Shown here: positions 45,242-54,781 of the stretch, one piece after another
Numbering within the stretch: position 1 is the stretch's first letter
How the letters are laid out: each line of letters starts with the position of its first letter
From: Pseudofulvibacter geojedonensis
GTDB taxonomy: Bacteria > Bacteroidota > Bacteroidia > Flavobacteriales > Flavobacteriaceae
Direction: 5' to 3'
DNA length: 64,000 bases
Assembly (NCBI RefSeq): GCF_042675745.1
Contig: NZ_JBHTJM010000001.1
Coordinates: 1-64,000, forward strand
Made by a program: the position numbers and the translations under genes
The notes under the pieces: generated by a model
Databases searched by the model: none
Seen by the model: the letters and a program-made list of their open reading frames with translations, nothing else
What the model was told of the DNA's origin: nothing

Positions 45242-47409
45242 TATTTCATTCGTTGTACTAATTCTAATTGTTCTAATGAGCATTCTGATGTAAAGAATCC
45301 GTAATTCACAAAAGCTTTTTTCTTTTCGATTTTATCTAAAGTACCTACAGCTTTACTATCCATTAGTCGAACTCTATCGCCAATCTTTAAAATATGTTTA
45401 GGTTTTGGAGGTTGAAGCGCTTCTTTTTTCTTTTCTTCTTTCTTTTGCTCTCTAATAGCAGTTACTTTTTTCTCTACTTCTTTCTTAACTACTGCTTCTT
45501 TCTTTTTCTTTACTATTTTCTCTTTTTTAGTTAGTTTTTTACGCTTAGAGTTTTCAACTTCAACTAACTTTAAAAAGTCACCTATTAAACGTTTCTTTTG
45601 CTTGTTGTTAAAATAACTTTCTGCCATTTTATCAACTCTTTCACCAAGAGTAAGTAATTTTCTATTAGCATCGTAAAGTTCTTGATAACTTTCTAGTTTA
45701 TTTTGAATACGTTGGTTAACCTTTTCTAGTTTTTCGGCTTCTAATCGTTTCTTTTCTTCTTCAGTAGATAAATTTTTAGTTGTCTTTTCTAATTTAGATC
45801 GTTCCTTTTGTAATCGAGCTATGGTCTTATCAAATCTAACCTTGCCACGTTCAACTTTCTTTTTTGCTTTATTAATTAAACTATATGGTATACCATTTTT
45901 TTGAGCAACCTCAAAAGTAAAAGAACTACCTGGTTGCCCCAATGCTAATTGAAAAGTAGGGAGTAGGGTTCTATTATCAAAAGTCATGTTAGCATTCGTC
46001 ATTGCTGGTAGCTCATCAGCTAAAATTTTTAGATTAGCATAATGAGTTGTGATGATTCCGTAAGCTTCTCTTTCGTAAAAAACTTCTAAAAAAGCTTCTG
46101 CTAAAGCACCTCCTAATTCAGGATCTGATCCAGTACCAAATTCATCAATTAAAAACAGTGTGCTATCACTACATTTTTTTAAAAAATGATTCATGTTTTT
46201 CAAACGATAACTATAAGTAGATAAATGATTCTCGATAGATTGATTGTCTCCAATATCTGTTAAAACTCTATCGAATAAACACATTTTGCTTCGCTCATGT
46301 AGCGGTACCAAAAAACCTGATTGTAACATTACTTGTAACAGACCAATAGTTTTTAAGGTAATACTTTTACCTCCTGCATTCGGTCCAGAAATAACTATTA
46401 TTCTATTATCGCTATTAAGATCTATTGTTTGAGGGTAAGTTTTTTCTCCTTTTTCTGTATTGTTTAAATAGAGTAAAGGATGGTAAGCATCTCTTAAAAA
46501 CAGCTCTTTATGAGAACTTATTTCTGGTAGTATTGCATTTAATTTTTGCGCATACTTTGCTTTTGCTGCAATGCAATCTATTTTAGTTAAAAATAATTGA
46601 TACTCTGTTAATAGCTCTCTATAATCGCGAATAGTTTTTGTTAAGTTTTTTAAAACTTTTATAATCTCATCACGTTCCTGATATGTTAAATCTTGTAATT
46701 CGCGAGTTAATTGCAAAGTAGCCTGTGGTTCTATATAAACTATACTACCTGTTTTAGAACTTCCTAATAGCGAGCCTTTAACTTTTCTTCTATGCATTGC
46801 GGTTACTGCCAATACACGTCTGTTATCTATAACGGTTTCTTTAATATCATCTAAATAGCCTAAATTATTATGATGAGATAATGCAGATACAAAACTCTGA
46901 TTTATTTTTCCTTGTATTCCTTTTAATTGCCTCCTTATAATGCCCAATTGTTCAGAAGCATCATCTTTTATTTCACCAAAGCGATTAATTACTTTATTAA
47001 TAGCTTCACTTATAGCTTTTGTATTTAGTATTTGATCACTTGTTTCAAATAAAACAGGGTAATATTCTTTAAATTTTTTAAAGAAAGAGATTAAATCATT
47101 ACTAGATTCTGCTATTGTTTTAATTTTTCTAAAGCTTGAAATTTCTAAAAAATAATCTTCAATCTTTAAAAAATTTAATTCGTCTGTTATAGATTCAAAA
47201 AAATGATTTGGGATGATATTTTCATTTTCAAAAGAACTTAAATATTCATTGGTCTGATTTAGTGCTATTTTAAGTTCTTCTTCATTTAAATAAGGCTTAA
47301 GCTTAGAAATTTCATTAGCACCCAATTCTGTTATAGTAAGTTCTGATACTTGTTCTAATACAGTTTGAAATTCTAAATCTTGTAGGGTTTTAGAGCTAAT
47401 GGTTTTCAT
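45241..47409 (-). CDS. mutS2: MutS2-family ATPase without Smr domain
   Basis: 722 residues. MutS2 proteins are MutS-like ATPases linked to suppression of recombination and, in some species, ribosome rescue. Core and clamp domains with coiled coil in the first 300 residues; ATPase with Walker A ISGPNAGGKSITLKT, Walker B STLFLIDEFGTGSDP and FITTHYANLK-like switch (GIITTHYANL). Residues about 510-680 are long charged coiled coil rich in K and E. The C-terminal Smr nuclease domain found in Firmicutes and Deinococcus MutS2 is absent; it ends with a KOW-like segment (IGDRVRLMDSKAVGTL). Typical of Flavobacteriia. Confidence 0.92.
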   Translation of the reverse strand: MKTISSKTLQDLEFQTVLEQVSELTITELGANEISKLKPYLNEEELKIALNQTNEYLSSFENENIIPNHFFESITDELNFLKIEDYFLEISSFRKIKTIAESSNDLISFFKKFKEYYPVLFETSDQILNTKAISEAINKVINRFGEIKDDASEQLGIIRRQLKGIQGKINQSFVSALSHHNNLGYLDDIKETVIDNRRVLAVTAMHRRKVKGSLLGSSKTGSIVYIEPQATLQLTRELQDLTYQERDEIIKVLKNLTKTIRDYRELLTEYQLFLTKIDCIAAKAKYAQKLNAILPEISSHKELFLRDAYHPLLYLNNTEKGEKTYPQTIDLNSDNRIIVISGPNAGGKSITLKTIGLLQVMLQSGFLVPLHERSKMCLFDRVLTDIGDNQSIENHLSTYSYRLKNMNHFLKKCSDSTLFLIDEFGTGSDPELGGALAEAFLEVFYEREAYGIITTHYANLKILADELPAMTNANMTFDNRTLLPTFQLALGQPGSSFTFEVAQKNGIPYSLINKAKKKVERGKVRFDKTIARLQKERSKLEKTTKNLSTEEEKKRLEAEKLEKVNQRIQNKLESYQELYDANRKLLTLGERVDKMAESYFNNKQKKRLIGDFLKLVEVENSKRKKLTKKEKIVKKKKEAVVKKEVEKKVTAIREQKKEEKKKEALQPPKPKHILKIGDRVRLMDSKAVGTLDKIEKKKAFVNYGFFTSECSLEQLELVQRMK

Positions 47410-47454
47410 TAAACTATTTTACTTTATTTTTGATTTGCAAAAATACATAATATT

Positions 47455-48129
47455 ATGAATGTTAATGCTACTGGTTCATGGAAAGAGTTACTAGAAGAAG
47501 AATTTAAGCAACCTTATTTTAAAAAGTTAAGACAGTTTGTAGTTAATGAATATGAGAAGAATACCTGTTACCCTCCAATGAATGAAGTGTTTAACGCTTT
47601 TAAGTATTGTGAATTATCCAATTTAAGAGTAGTTATTTTAGGTCAAGATCCTTACCATGGAAAAGGGCAAGCAAATGGCTTGTGTTTTTCTGTAAATAAT
47701 GGTGTTAAGCACCCTCCATCTTTAGTAAATATTTTAAAAGAGTTAAGCAGTGATTACAATACCATGTATCCTGCTTCAGGAAACTTAGTTCAATGGGCAA
47801 AGCAAGGAGTTTTGTTATTAAATGCGACCTTAACTGTAAGAGAAAGTGAAGCTGGAAGTCATCAAAACAAAGGTTGGGAAGAATTTACAGACAATGTTAT
47901 ACAATTAATATCTGATTATAAAGAAGGGGTAGTTTTTTTACTATGGGGTGGATATGCAAAAAAGAAGGCTAAAATTATAGATAAAAATAAGCATGTAGTT
48001 CTTACAAGTGGACACCCATCTCCATTAAGTGCTAACAGAGGATACTGGTTTGGAAATCAGCATTTTTCTAAAACAAATACTGTTTTGTTAGAGAATAATA
48101 AAGAGACTATAAACTGGAATATAATTTAA
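47455..48129 (+). CDS. ung: Uracil-DNA glycosylase
   Basis: 224 residues, the usual length. It removes uracil from DNA as the first step of base excision repair. Catalytic water-activating motif GQDPYHGKGQANGLCFSV, the uracil-binding LLLNATLTVRESEAGSH, and the DNA-intercalating HPSPLSANRGYWFGN loop are all present. It is divergent from mutS2 with 45 bp between their starts. Confidence 0.97.
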   Translation: MNVNATGSWKELLEEEFKQPYFKKLRQFVVNEYEKNTCYPPMNEVFNAFKYCELSNLRVVILGQDPYHGKGQANGLCFSVNNGVKHPPSLVNILKELSSDYNTMYPASGNLVQWAKQGVLLLNATLTVRESEAGSHQNKGWEEFTDNVIQLISDYKEGVVFLLWGGYAKKKAKIIDKNKHVVLTSGHPSPLSANRGYWFGNQHFSKTNTVLLENNKETINWNII

Positions 48130-48212
48130 TTATTTATTTTTTATATAGCTCTGTATTTTGTGTTGAAATAAACACTATCTTGCCGATTCAAATATTTTAA
48201 TTTTTTATTACA

Positions 48213-48404
48213 ATGACTGGTACAGTTAAATTTTTCAATGAATCAAAAGGATATGGATTCATTACCAATGATGAAACAGGAAAAGATATTTTCGTTCACG
48301 TTACTGCGATTGAAGGAGAATCTTTAAATGAAGGAGACAAAGTAGAATACGAAGAAGAAGACGGAAGAAAAGGAATCGTTGCAGCTAACGTTTCTGTATT
48401 ATAA
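48213..48404 (+). CDS. Cold shock protein
   Basis: 63 residues. OB-fold nucleic-acid chaperone with RNP1 KGYGFITND and RNP2 DIFVHVTAI, starting MTGTVKFFNESKG. CspA-family proteins bind single-stranded RNA and DNA and melt structure in mRNA. The gene stands alone with a strong terminator. The 83 bp before it give a leader too short for the long cold-shock leader seen in E. coli cspA. Confidence 0.95.
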   Translation: MTGTVKFFNESKGYGFITNDETGKDIFVHVTAIEGESLNEGDKVEYEEEDGRKGIVAANVSVL

Positions 48405-48431
48405 TAAGACTTTTTATTTTACATGGCTATT

Positions 48432-48455
48432 AAAGCTCGGTATTAACCGAGCTTT
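48432..48455. terminator. Bidirectional terminator after the cold shock gene
   Basis: AAAGCTCGGT (48432-48441) pairs with ACCGAGCTTT (48446-48455) around a 4-nt loop; T run after it on the plus strand, T-rich on the minus strand (from AAAG...). It lies directly beside the stop codon of the convergent gene at 48457. Confidence 0.92.
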
Positions 48456-48456
48456 T

Positions 48457-49320
48457 TTATATTTCATAAACCAATTCTTCGTAAGAAGCTTTGCGAGGTA
48501 TAATATCTAACTCGAGTAATTTATCTTGGATATTATTGACCGTTTTTGGACTTAAATTTTCTTGAGACCACTCTGTTAGGCTCAACCACTCTTGCACATC
48601 ATCTAATTCTTGATCATATCTATGAGCAATCATTCTATCTATACTAGGAATCATCTTAAACTCTTCTGTAGTGGTGTTTATGATATCTAGTAAGCTTCTT
48701 ATTTCATCTTCATGCTTTTCTAACACTTCATTTCGTACAGCAATTACAAAACATGGCCAAGGAGTAGGGCAGTAACCAACTGTTCTAAAGATACCTTTGT
48801 CTACATATGGTTTTGTGGTAAACTTCTCCCACATAAAATAATCTCCAATACCATTAGGCAACCCATTTACAGCACCTTCTAAATTTTTAATTACTTCGAA
48901 GTCTAGATCAGCTTTTGTATCCCAACCATTATTTTCTGCATTAACATAAGCCATTAAATGAGAACCTGATCCGTAACGACTAATAGCTGCTTTTGTTCCT
49001 TTTAAATCATCTATTTTTTCGTAATTAGAATTAGCTGCAACATGAATTCCCCATATTAATGGAGTTTGAGTATAAACCTGAATTATTTTACATTCGTTAC
49101 CATTAATAATATCTCTTATTATCCCTTCGGTAAGTATAACTGCTAAATCTATTTCTTTTTCTCGAAGTGCTTTACACATTTGTCCAGTACCTCCAAAAAA
49201 ATCATGCCAACGCAAATTAATACCTTCTTTTTGATAAGCTTTATCTCGTAAGGTTAAATACCAAGGAAGATTAAAATGTTCAGGAACGCCTCCAATTTTT
49301 AAATTAAGCATTTTAGTCAA
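48457..49320 (-). CDS. Cytoplasmic NMT1/solute-binding-like protein
   Basis: 287 residues with the two-lobe periplasmic-binding fold of the NMT1/THI5-SsuA type: LKIGGVPEHFNLPWYLTLRDKAY, FFGGTGQMCKALREKEIDLA, LKGTKAAISRYGSGSHL, GVDGLP-like GAVNGLPNGIGDYF. There is no signal peptide and no transporter gene nearby, so it would be a cytosolic ligand-binding or enzyme-like protein. Start 49320 overlaps the end of the phosphorylase gene by 8 nt; the ATG at 49311 is an alternative. The pairing suggests a nucleoside- or pyrimidine-linked ligand, but this is inference. Confidence 0.75.
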   Translation of the reverse strand: MTKMLNLKIGGVPEHFNLPWYLTLRDKAYQKEGINLRWHDFFGGTGQMCKALREKEIDLAVILTEGIIRDIINGNECKIIQVYTQTPLIWGIHVAANSNYEKIDDLKGTKAAISRYGSGSHLMAYVNAENNGWDTKADLDFEVIKNLEGAVNGLPNGIGDYFMWEKFTTKPYVDKGIFRTVGYCPTPWPCFVIAVRNEVLEKHEDEIRSLLDIINTTTEEFKMIPSIDRMIAHRYDQELDDVQEWLSLTEWSQENLSPKTVNNIQDKLLELDIIPRKASYEELVYEI

Positions 49321-50182
49321 CTAATTTATCTAAGCAATATACAATTAAATCATTTACAATTTTTTCTGGATTAACAGAAAATTCACCCGTAGCTCTATTG
49401 GCTAGTATAGCATTCATAGATACAGCTTTGTGCCCTAATAACTTAGCTAATCCGTAAATACCTGCAGTTTCCATTTCTAAATTAGTAAGTTGTTTGCCAT
49501 TAAAACTAAAATTAGCTAGTTTTTCATTTAATTCAACATCTTGTACCGCTAACCTAAGTTTACGAGATTGAGGTCCGTAAAAACCAACATTAGTAGCTGT
49601 AAAACCATTAATTACCTGATCTGATTTTAATTTATTACCTAAGCTTTCATCAAAAGAAACAACATACGGATCAGACTTTTCCTTAATCCAACCTGTTTGC
49701 TCTATTAGAGCATTAGAAATATCTTTGTGTTGTACATGATCACTATTATAAAAATGCAACAGGCTATCAAAACCAACTGCTAATTCAGACATTAAAAATG
49801 AATCTACAGGAATACTGTTTTGAAGTGTGCCAGATGTTCCTATTCTAACAATATTCAATGATGTATGCTGTTTTTTAATCGTTCTGCTACTAAAGTCAAT
49901 ATTAACCAGTGCATCTAATTCATTAAATACAATATCAATATTGTCTGTACCAATTCCAGTAGAAATTACTGTTATTCTTTTTCCTTTATAATAACCTGTT
50001 TCTGCTTTAAACTCTCTTTTTTGCTTAGAAACTTCTATAGATTCAAAGTGCTGAGTTACATGAGTTACACGATCGGGGTCACCTACAGTAATAATGGTAT
50101 TAGCTATATCTTCTGGAAGTAAATTTAAATGGTATATACTCCCATCTGGATTGATAATTAATTCAGATTCTGGAATTCGCAT
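49313..50182 (-). CDS. Nucleoside phosphorylase (uridine phosphorylase-like)
   Basis: 289 residues. The PNP/UDP phosphorylase fold: phosphate-binding VGDPDRVTHV and VISTGIGTDNIDIVFNEL, then IVRIGTSGTLQ, and the substrate segment LEMETAGIYGLAKLLGHKAVS near the end. It cleaves a nucleoside with phosphate into base and pentose-1-phosphate. The LEMET segment points to uridine/purine phosphorylases of the UdP group, but the base cannot be fixed. It is co-transcribed with the solute-binding-like gene (8-nt overlap). Confidence 0.88.
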   Translation of the reverse strand: MRIPESELIINPDGSIYHLNLLPEDIANTIITVGDPDRVTHVTQHFESIEVSKQKREFKAETGYYKGKRITVISTGIGTDNIDIVFNELDALVNIDFSSRTIKKQHTSLNIVRIGTSGTLQNSIPVDSFLMSELAVGFDSLLHFYNSDHVQHKDISNALIEQTGWIKEKSDPYVVSFDESLGNKLKSDQVINGFTATNVGFYGPQSRKLRLAVQDVELNEKLANFSFNGKQLTNLEMETAGIYGLAKLLGHKAVSMNAILANRATGEFSVNPEKIVNDLIVYCLDKLVD

Positions 50183-50212
50183 TCTCTATAAATTTTAAGG
50201 AAAGCGAAAATA

Positions 50213-51142
50213 CTATAATTTTAGAATTTTTCCATCAATTTCATTGTATAAGTAGTTGTATTTTAAACTACCACCAAGGTATGAGTAGTCATTTCTAATT
50301 GAAGGGTAAAAGTTTTGTTTTTTTTGATACACATCTATTCCCAAGTCATTTAACTGAAATGGAACATAGCTTTTAAACAATTTCTTTAATTCTTCTATTT
50401 TAACTTTGTATTGAATGTCTCCAAATCCATATAAATTCTGATTGCTTAACAAGAAATTTATCAGAGCTTTTTCATTATTAGGATTTTTTGTAAATACTGT
50501 ATCTAAAATGGTGTTTTCTATTTCGTTTAAACCATTTTTAATAGTAGGAAAACGTTTTAAATGAGCATCTAGTGCTTTATCTAAATATTGAAAAGTAGAA
50601 GAAGGAGGGAGGTTTTGTAGCTTTAAAGGAGAGTCTGAGCAGTATAGTTGCCAAATATAATCTGCATACTCTATATCGTCTTTAGATAGTTCTTTTCTTT
50701 TTAAAAAGAACTCTTTTAATTCTTCATCTTTCAATTCACTCAAACCTTTTAATTCGTTGTAGTTTGATTCTTTTCCAGAACAAATCAAAGATATTTTTGC
50801 CTCTTTTCTATGTTTTTTAATCCAAGATAGAATTGCCAACATGTTAATCTGACAAAATAGATCGTATTCAAACCACAAGACTATTTCATCTTGTGTTTTT
50901 TGCTGACACAAACTCCTAAACTCTTTAAGTGTTAAATCTATAAATCGTTGTTTAGTTACTTTATAGGTAGAAGAAAGAAAGTCGAAACGTGATTTCCAAA
51001 AATCTTCAGTTCCAACATCAGTAGTTGTTTTTCCTTCACAAAGCATTTCTCTCCAAGTAAATATTTTACCAGGAATATTTAAAGACTCCAGTTTAGATGT
51101 GGTAAAGTCTCCATTAGTTATGTGCAAAAGGTTGTTTTTCAT
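50213..51142 (-). CDS. DUF1835 domain protein
   Basis: 309 residues. DUF1835 pattern: LHITNGDFTTSKLESLNIPGKIFTWREML at the start, EIVLWFEYDLFCQINMLAIL about residue 90, and a helical second half (LDKALDAHLKRFP, DTVFTKN). No transmembrane or signal segment. Family function unknown; found in many Bacteroidota and Firmicutes. It is 30 bp upstream of the nucleoside phosphorylase gene on the same strand, so it may be part of that operon. Confidence 0.85.
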   Translation of the reverse strand: MKNNLLHITNGDFTTSKLESLNIPGKIFTWREMLCEGKTTTDVGTEDFWKSRFDFLSSTYKVTKQRFIDLTLKEFRSLCQQKTQDEIVLWFEYDLFCQINMLAILSWIKKHRKEAKISLICSGKESNYNELKGLSELKDEELKEFFLKRKELSKDDIEYADYIWQLYCSDSPLKLQNLPPSSTFQYLDKALDAHLKRFPTIKNGLNEIENTILDTVFTKNPNNEKALINFLLSNQNLYGFGDIQYKVKIEELKKLFKSYVPFQLNDLGIDVYQKKQNFYPSIRNDYSYLGGSLKYNYLYNEIDGKILKL

Positions 51143-51280
51143 AGACTTGGGGCGGTTTCTGTTATTATAAAATTAACGAATTATTTTCTGTTTTAGTGTT
51201 AAAATTTATAATTATTATCCACAAAAAAAGAGCTACTCCTCTGTAACTCTTTAAGTTATAATTATATTATTGATAATAAT

Positions 51281-51604
51281 TTAGCCACCCACTCGTTTCA
51301 CTTTAAACCCCTTATCCTTTAAAAACTCCATTATTTTATCTCGGTAATCTCCTTGAATAATAATTGTATCGTCCTTAAAACTGCCACCTACACTTAACAT
51401 CTGTTTAATTTCTTTAGCTAATTGCTTAAAGTCTGATGTTGCTCCAGTATAACCATCTATTATAGTAGTTGCTTTTCCTTTTCTTTTTTCATATTTACAC
51501 AATAAAGGTTCTTCTTGCAACCAAACATTTGACTTTTTGATAACTTCGTCTTCAGATTCTTGATGGTCCGGAAAAAGGTTTTTCAGTTGATCTTTTAAAT
51601 CCAT
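51281..51604 (-). CDS. SUI1/eIF1-like translation factor (YciH family)
   Basis: 107 residues. The SUI1 domain occupies about 40-107: RKGKATTIIDGYTGATSDFKQ, LSVGGSFKDDTIIIQGDYRDKI and the end LKDKGFKVKRVGG, typical of bacterial YciH. Family members affect start-codon fidelity; the role in Bacteroidota is not settled. It is about 31 bp downstream of the oxygenase gene on the same strand. Confidence 0.92.
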   Translation of the reverse strand: MDLKDQLKNLFPDHQESEDEVIKKSNVWLQEEPLLCKYEKRKGKATTIIDGYTGATSDFKQLAKEIKQMLSVGGSFKDDTIIIQGDYRDKIMEFLKDKGFKVKRVGG

Positions 51605-51635
51605 GAGTTTTTAAGTGTTTAGCTATTACTAATAA

Positions 51636-52586
51636 TTATTTTTTTATCAACCCTAATTCAACTAAACGTTCATGTAAAAATTCACCAGCAGTTATATCTT
51701 CAAATTGCTTAGGGTTTTCTGCTGTAATACAATTGTCTAAGCAGTTTAAAGGCATTTCACTAATTGGATGCATAAAGAAAGGGATAGAATATCTAGAGGT
51801 TCCCCATAATTCTTTTGGAGGATTTACTACTCTATGTATAGTTGATTTTAATCGGTTATTAGAATGTCTAGACAACATATCTCCAACATTAATCATTAAT
51901 TCATCTGGTTGCGCAATTGCATCATGCCAATTACCTTCATGATCTTGTACCTGCAAACCTTTACCATGAGCGCCCATTAACAGGGTTATTAAGTTAATGT
52001 CTCCATGAGCTGCTGCACGAACTGCATTCTTAGGTTCTTCTTTAATAGGTGGGTAGTGTATAGGTCTTAATATACTATTTCCGTTATGAATATAGTTGTC
52101 AAAATACGTTTCTTCTAAATTTAAGAATAAGGCTAAAGCACGTAAAACATACTTTCCTGTCTTTTCTAACATTTGGTAAGTTTCTTTACCAACTTCGTTA
52201 AACTTAGGCAATTCACTAACTGTAACATTAGCAGGATATTCTGCTTCTAATTTGGGATTATCATCTACATACTGCCCAAAATGCCAAAACTCTTTTAGAT
52301 CACCTTCTTTTTTTCCTTTAGCAGATTCTTTTCCAAAAGAAACATAACCTCTTTGTCCACCAATACCAGGTATTTCATACGATTGCTTAGTTTTTACTGG
52401 TAATTCAAAAAAGTTTTTAATTTCTTTATACAGGTTTTCAACTAATTCGTCACTTAAAAAGTGGCCTTTTAAAGCAACAAAACCAATATCTTCGTAAGCT
52501 TTTCCTATTTCGTTAACGAACTTTTGTTTTCTTGATTCATCTCCAGATATAAAATCTGATAAGTCTACACTAGGTATTTTTTGCAT
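51636..52586 (-). CDS. 2-oxoglutarate/Fe(II) oxygenase, isopenicillin N synthase family
   Basis: 316 residues. N-terminal DIOX_N part (IPSVDLSDFISGDE, GFVALKGHFLSD) and C-terminal Fe(II)/2OG jelly roll. The HxD...H triad is AAHGDINLITLL and STIHRVVNPP, and the co-substrate-binding arginine is in RYSIPFFMHP. Substrate is unknown; this family of about 310 residues is frequent in Flavobacteriaceae. It is divergent from the E1 gene with 194 bp between them. Confidence 0.88.
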   Translation of the reverse strand: MQKIPSVDLSDFISGDESRKQKFVNEIGKAYEDIGFVALKGHFLSDELVENLYKEIKNFFELPVKTKQSYEIPGIGGQRGYVSFGKESAKGKKEGDLKEFWHFGQYVDDNPKLEAEYPANVTVSELPKFNEVGKETYQMLEKTGKYVLRALALFLNLEETYFDNYIHNGNSILRPIHYPPIKEEPKNAVRAAAHGDINLITLLMGAHGKGLQVQDHEGNWHDAIAQPDELMINVGDMLSRHSNNRLKSTIHRVVNPPKELWGTSRYSIPFFMHPISEMPLNCLDNCITAENPKQFEDITAGEFLHERLVELGLIKK

Positions 52587-52780
52587 TTCTAATAAATTCT
52601 AAATAGTTAATAACTTTTCTAAAGTAAAACACTTGAAGCTTCAAAAGTATGAAAAAACAAGTAGTTAATCGACAAATGCTCCCTATAGAGTTATTAACAA
52701 TTACAAAAAATATAACCTGATACTTTGTAAATGTTATTTTTTTCTACACTTTTGATATATTCAAAAATTATTTAAAAAGA

Positions 52781-54781
52781 ATGATGATTACAGAAAAAAC
52801 CCCAATTATATTTGATAAAAAAGGATTAAGTAGCGAAAAACTTTTAGACCTTTATAAAGCAATGCTTAAACCTAGAATGATAGAAGAGAAGATGCTTATT
52901 TTGTTGAGACAAGGTAAAATATCTAAATGGTTTTCTGGTATCGGTCAAGAGGCAATTTCTGTAGGAGTTACCTCAGTTTTAAATAAAGAAGAGTATATTT
53001 TACCTATGCACCGTAATTTGGGGGTTTTTACTACAAGAGAAATACCTCTTTACAGACTGTTCTCGCAATGGCAAGGAAAGGCTAATGGTTTCACAAAAGG
53101 TCGTGATAGAAGTTTTCATTTTGGAACTCAAGAATATAAAATTGTTGGAATGATTTCTCATTTAGGCCCACAATTTGGTTTGGCAGATGGTATTGCCTTA
53201 GGTAATTTATTAAAGAATAATAAACAAGTTTGTGCAGTGTTTACTGGAGATGGTGGAACTTCTGAAGGTGATATACATGAAGCTTTAAATGTTGCTTCTG
53301 TATGGAGTTTACCTGTTTTATTTTGTATAGAAAATAATGGTTACGGCTTGTCTACACCAGTAAATGAACAATTTAATTGCAAAGATTTAGCAGATAGAGG
53401 TAAAGGATACGGTATGGAAGCTCATATTATAGATGGAAACAATGTTGTTGAAGTTTATAATAAGGTAAGTGAGTTAGTTGAAAGTATGAGAGAGAATCCA
53501 AGACCTGTATTGTTAGAATTTAAAACTTTTAGAATGCGTGGGCACGAAGAAGCAAGTGGTACCAAGTACGTACCGCAAGAGCTTATGGACGCTTGGGCTG
53601 TAAAAGATCCGATAGAAAACTTTAAAAATTATTTACAAACTGAAGGTATTTTAACCGAAGCTAAAGAAGTAGAATTAAGAGCTGAATTTAAGCAAGAAAT
53701 AGACGATAACTTAAAGCTTGCTTTTGATGAACCTAATATTGAACCTGATTTAAGCATTGAGTTAAATGATGTGTTCCAAAACACAGCATATCAGCATATT
53801 GATAAGAACAACGAAGTAAAAAACATTCGTTTGGTTGATGCTGTTTCTGAAGGTTTAAAACAATCTATGGAGCGTCATGACAATTTAATCATCATGGGGC
53901 AAGATGTTGCAGAATACGGTGGTGTTTTTAAGATAACAGATGGGTTTGTAGATGCTTTCGGAAAAGAAAGAGTTCGTAATACACCTATATGCGAATCGGC
54001 TATCGTTTCTGCTGCTTATGGCTTGTCTGTTACAGGTATGAAAGCAGTTATGGAAATGCAGTTTGCTGATTTTGTTTCTTCTGGTTTCAATCCAATAGTA
54101 AATCTACTGGCAAAGTCTCATTACCGTTGGGGGCAAAATGCAGATGTTGTTGTGCGAATGCCTTGTGGAGCCGGTGTAGGAGCAGGGCCTTTCCATAGTC
54201 AAACAAACGAGGCTTGGTTTACTACAACTCCAGGTTTAAAAGTAGTTTACCCAGCATTTCCAGTAGATGCAAAAGGTTTATTGGCTAGTTCTATAAACGA
54301 TCCTAATCCAGTTTTATTCTTCGAGCACAAGGCTTTGTATAGAAGTATTTATCAAGATGTACCTACAAATTATTATACACTTCCTTTAGGGAAAGCGAGT
54401 TTGTTACAAGAAGGTAAAGATATTACTATTATTACTTTCGGAGCAGGAGTACATTGGGCGTTAGAAACTTTAAAAAACAATTCTGACATTTCAGCAGATT
54501 TAATCGATTTACGTAGCTTAGTTCCGTTAGATAAAGAAGCTATTTTTAATTCTGTTAAAAAGACTGGAAAAGCAATTATTTTACAAGAAGATACTACTTT
54601 TGGAGGGTTTGGATCTGATTTATCTGCTTTAATTATGGAAAATTGTTTTGAGCAATTAGATGGACCAGTAAGAAGAGTATCTAGTTTAGAAACTCCAATA
54701 CCATTCTTACCAGCTTTAGAAAAGCAATACTTACCAAAAGACAGGTTTGAGCAAGAGTTGAAAGATTTATTAGCTTATTAA
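52781..54781 (+). CDS. Fused 2-oxo acid dehydrogenase E1 alpha/beta
   Basis: 666 residues. Residues about 1-330 are E1 alpha: thiamine diphosphate motif GDGGTSEGDIHEALN...ENNGYGLSTP, and SRDRSFHF-like KGRDRSFHFGTQE. Residues about 345-666 are E1 beta: IIMGQDVAEYGGVFKIT, VVRMPCGAGVGAGPFHSQ, LIDLRSLVPLD. Fusions like this are common in Flavobacteriia and take branched-chain 2-oxo acids or related substrates. The E2 and E3 partners are not in the window. The start may be either of two adjacent ATG codons. It converges on the pseudouridine synthase gene, overlapping by 12 nt. Confidence 0.93.
   Translation: MMITEKTPIIFDKKGLSSEKLLDLYKAMLKPRMIEEKMLILLRQGKISKWFSGIGQEAISVGVTSVLNKEEYILPMHRNLGVFTTREIPLYRLFSQWQGKANGFTKGRDRSFHFGTQEYKIVGMISHLGPQFGLADGIALGNLLKNNKQVCAVFTGDGGTSEGDIHEALNVASVWSLPVLFCIENNGYGLSTPVNEQFNCKDLADRGKGYGMEAHIIDGNNVVEVYNKVSELVESMRENPRPVLLEFKTFRMRGHEEASGTKYVPQELMDAWAVKDPIENFKNYLQTEGILTEAKEVELRAEFKQEIDDNLKLAFDEPNIEPDLSIELNDVFQNTAYQHIDKNNEVKNIRLVDAVSEGLKQSMERHDNLIIMGQDVAEYGGVFKITDGFVDAFGKERVRNTPICESAIVSAAYGLSVTGMKAVMEMQFADFVSSGFNPIVNLLAKSHYRWGQNADVVVRMPCGAGVGAGPFHSQTNEAWFTTTPGLKVVYPAFPVDAKGLLASSINDPNPVLFFEHKALYRSIYQDVPTNYYTLPLGKASLLQEGKDITIITFGAGVHWALETLKNNSDISADLIDLRSLVPLDKEAIFNSVKKTGKAIILQEDTTFGGFGSDLSALIMENCFEQLDGPVRRVSSLETPIPFLPALEKQYLPKDRFEQELKDLLAY

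Noticed and set aside
48130..48212. Long cold-shock leader
   Set aside because: Only 83 bp lie between ung and the cold shock gene, too short for the E. coli-type leader.
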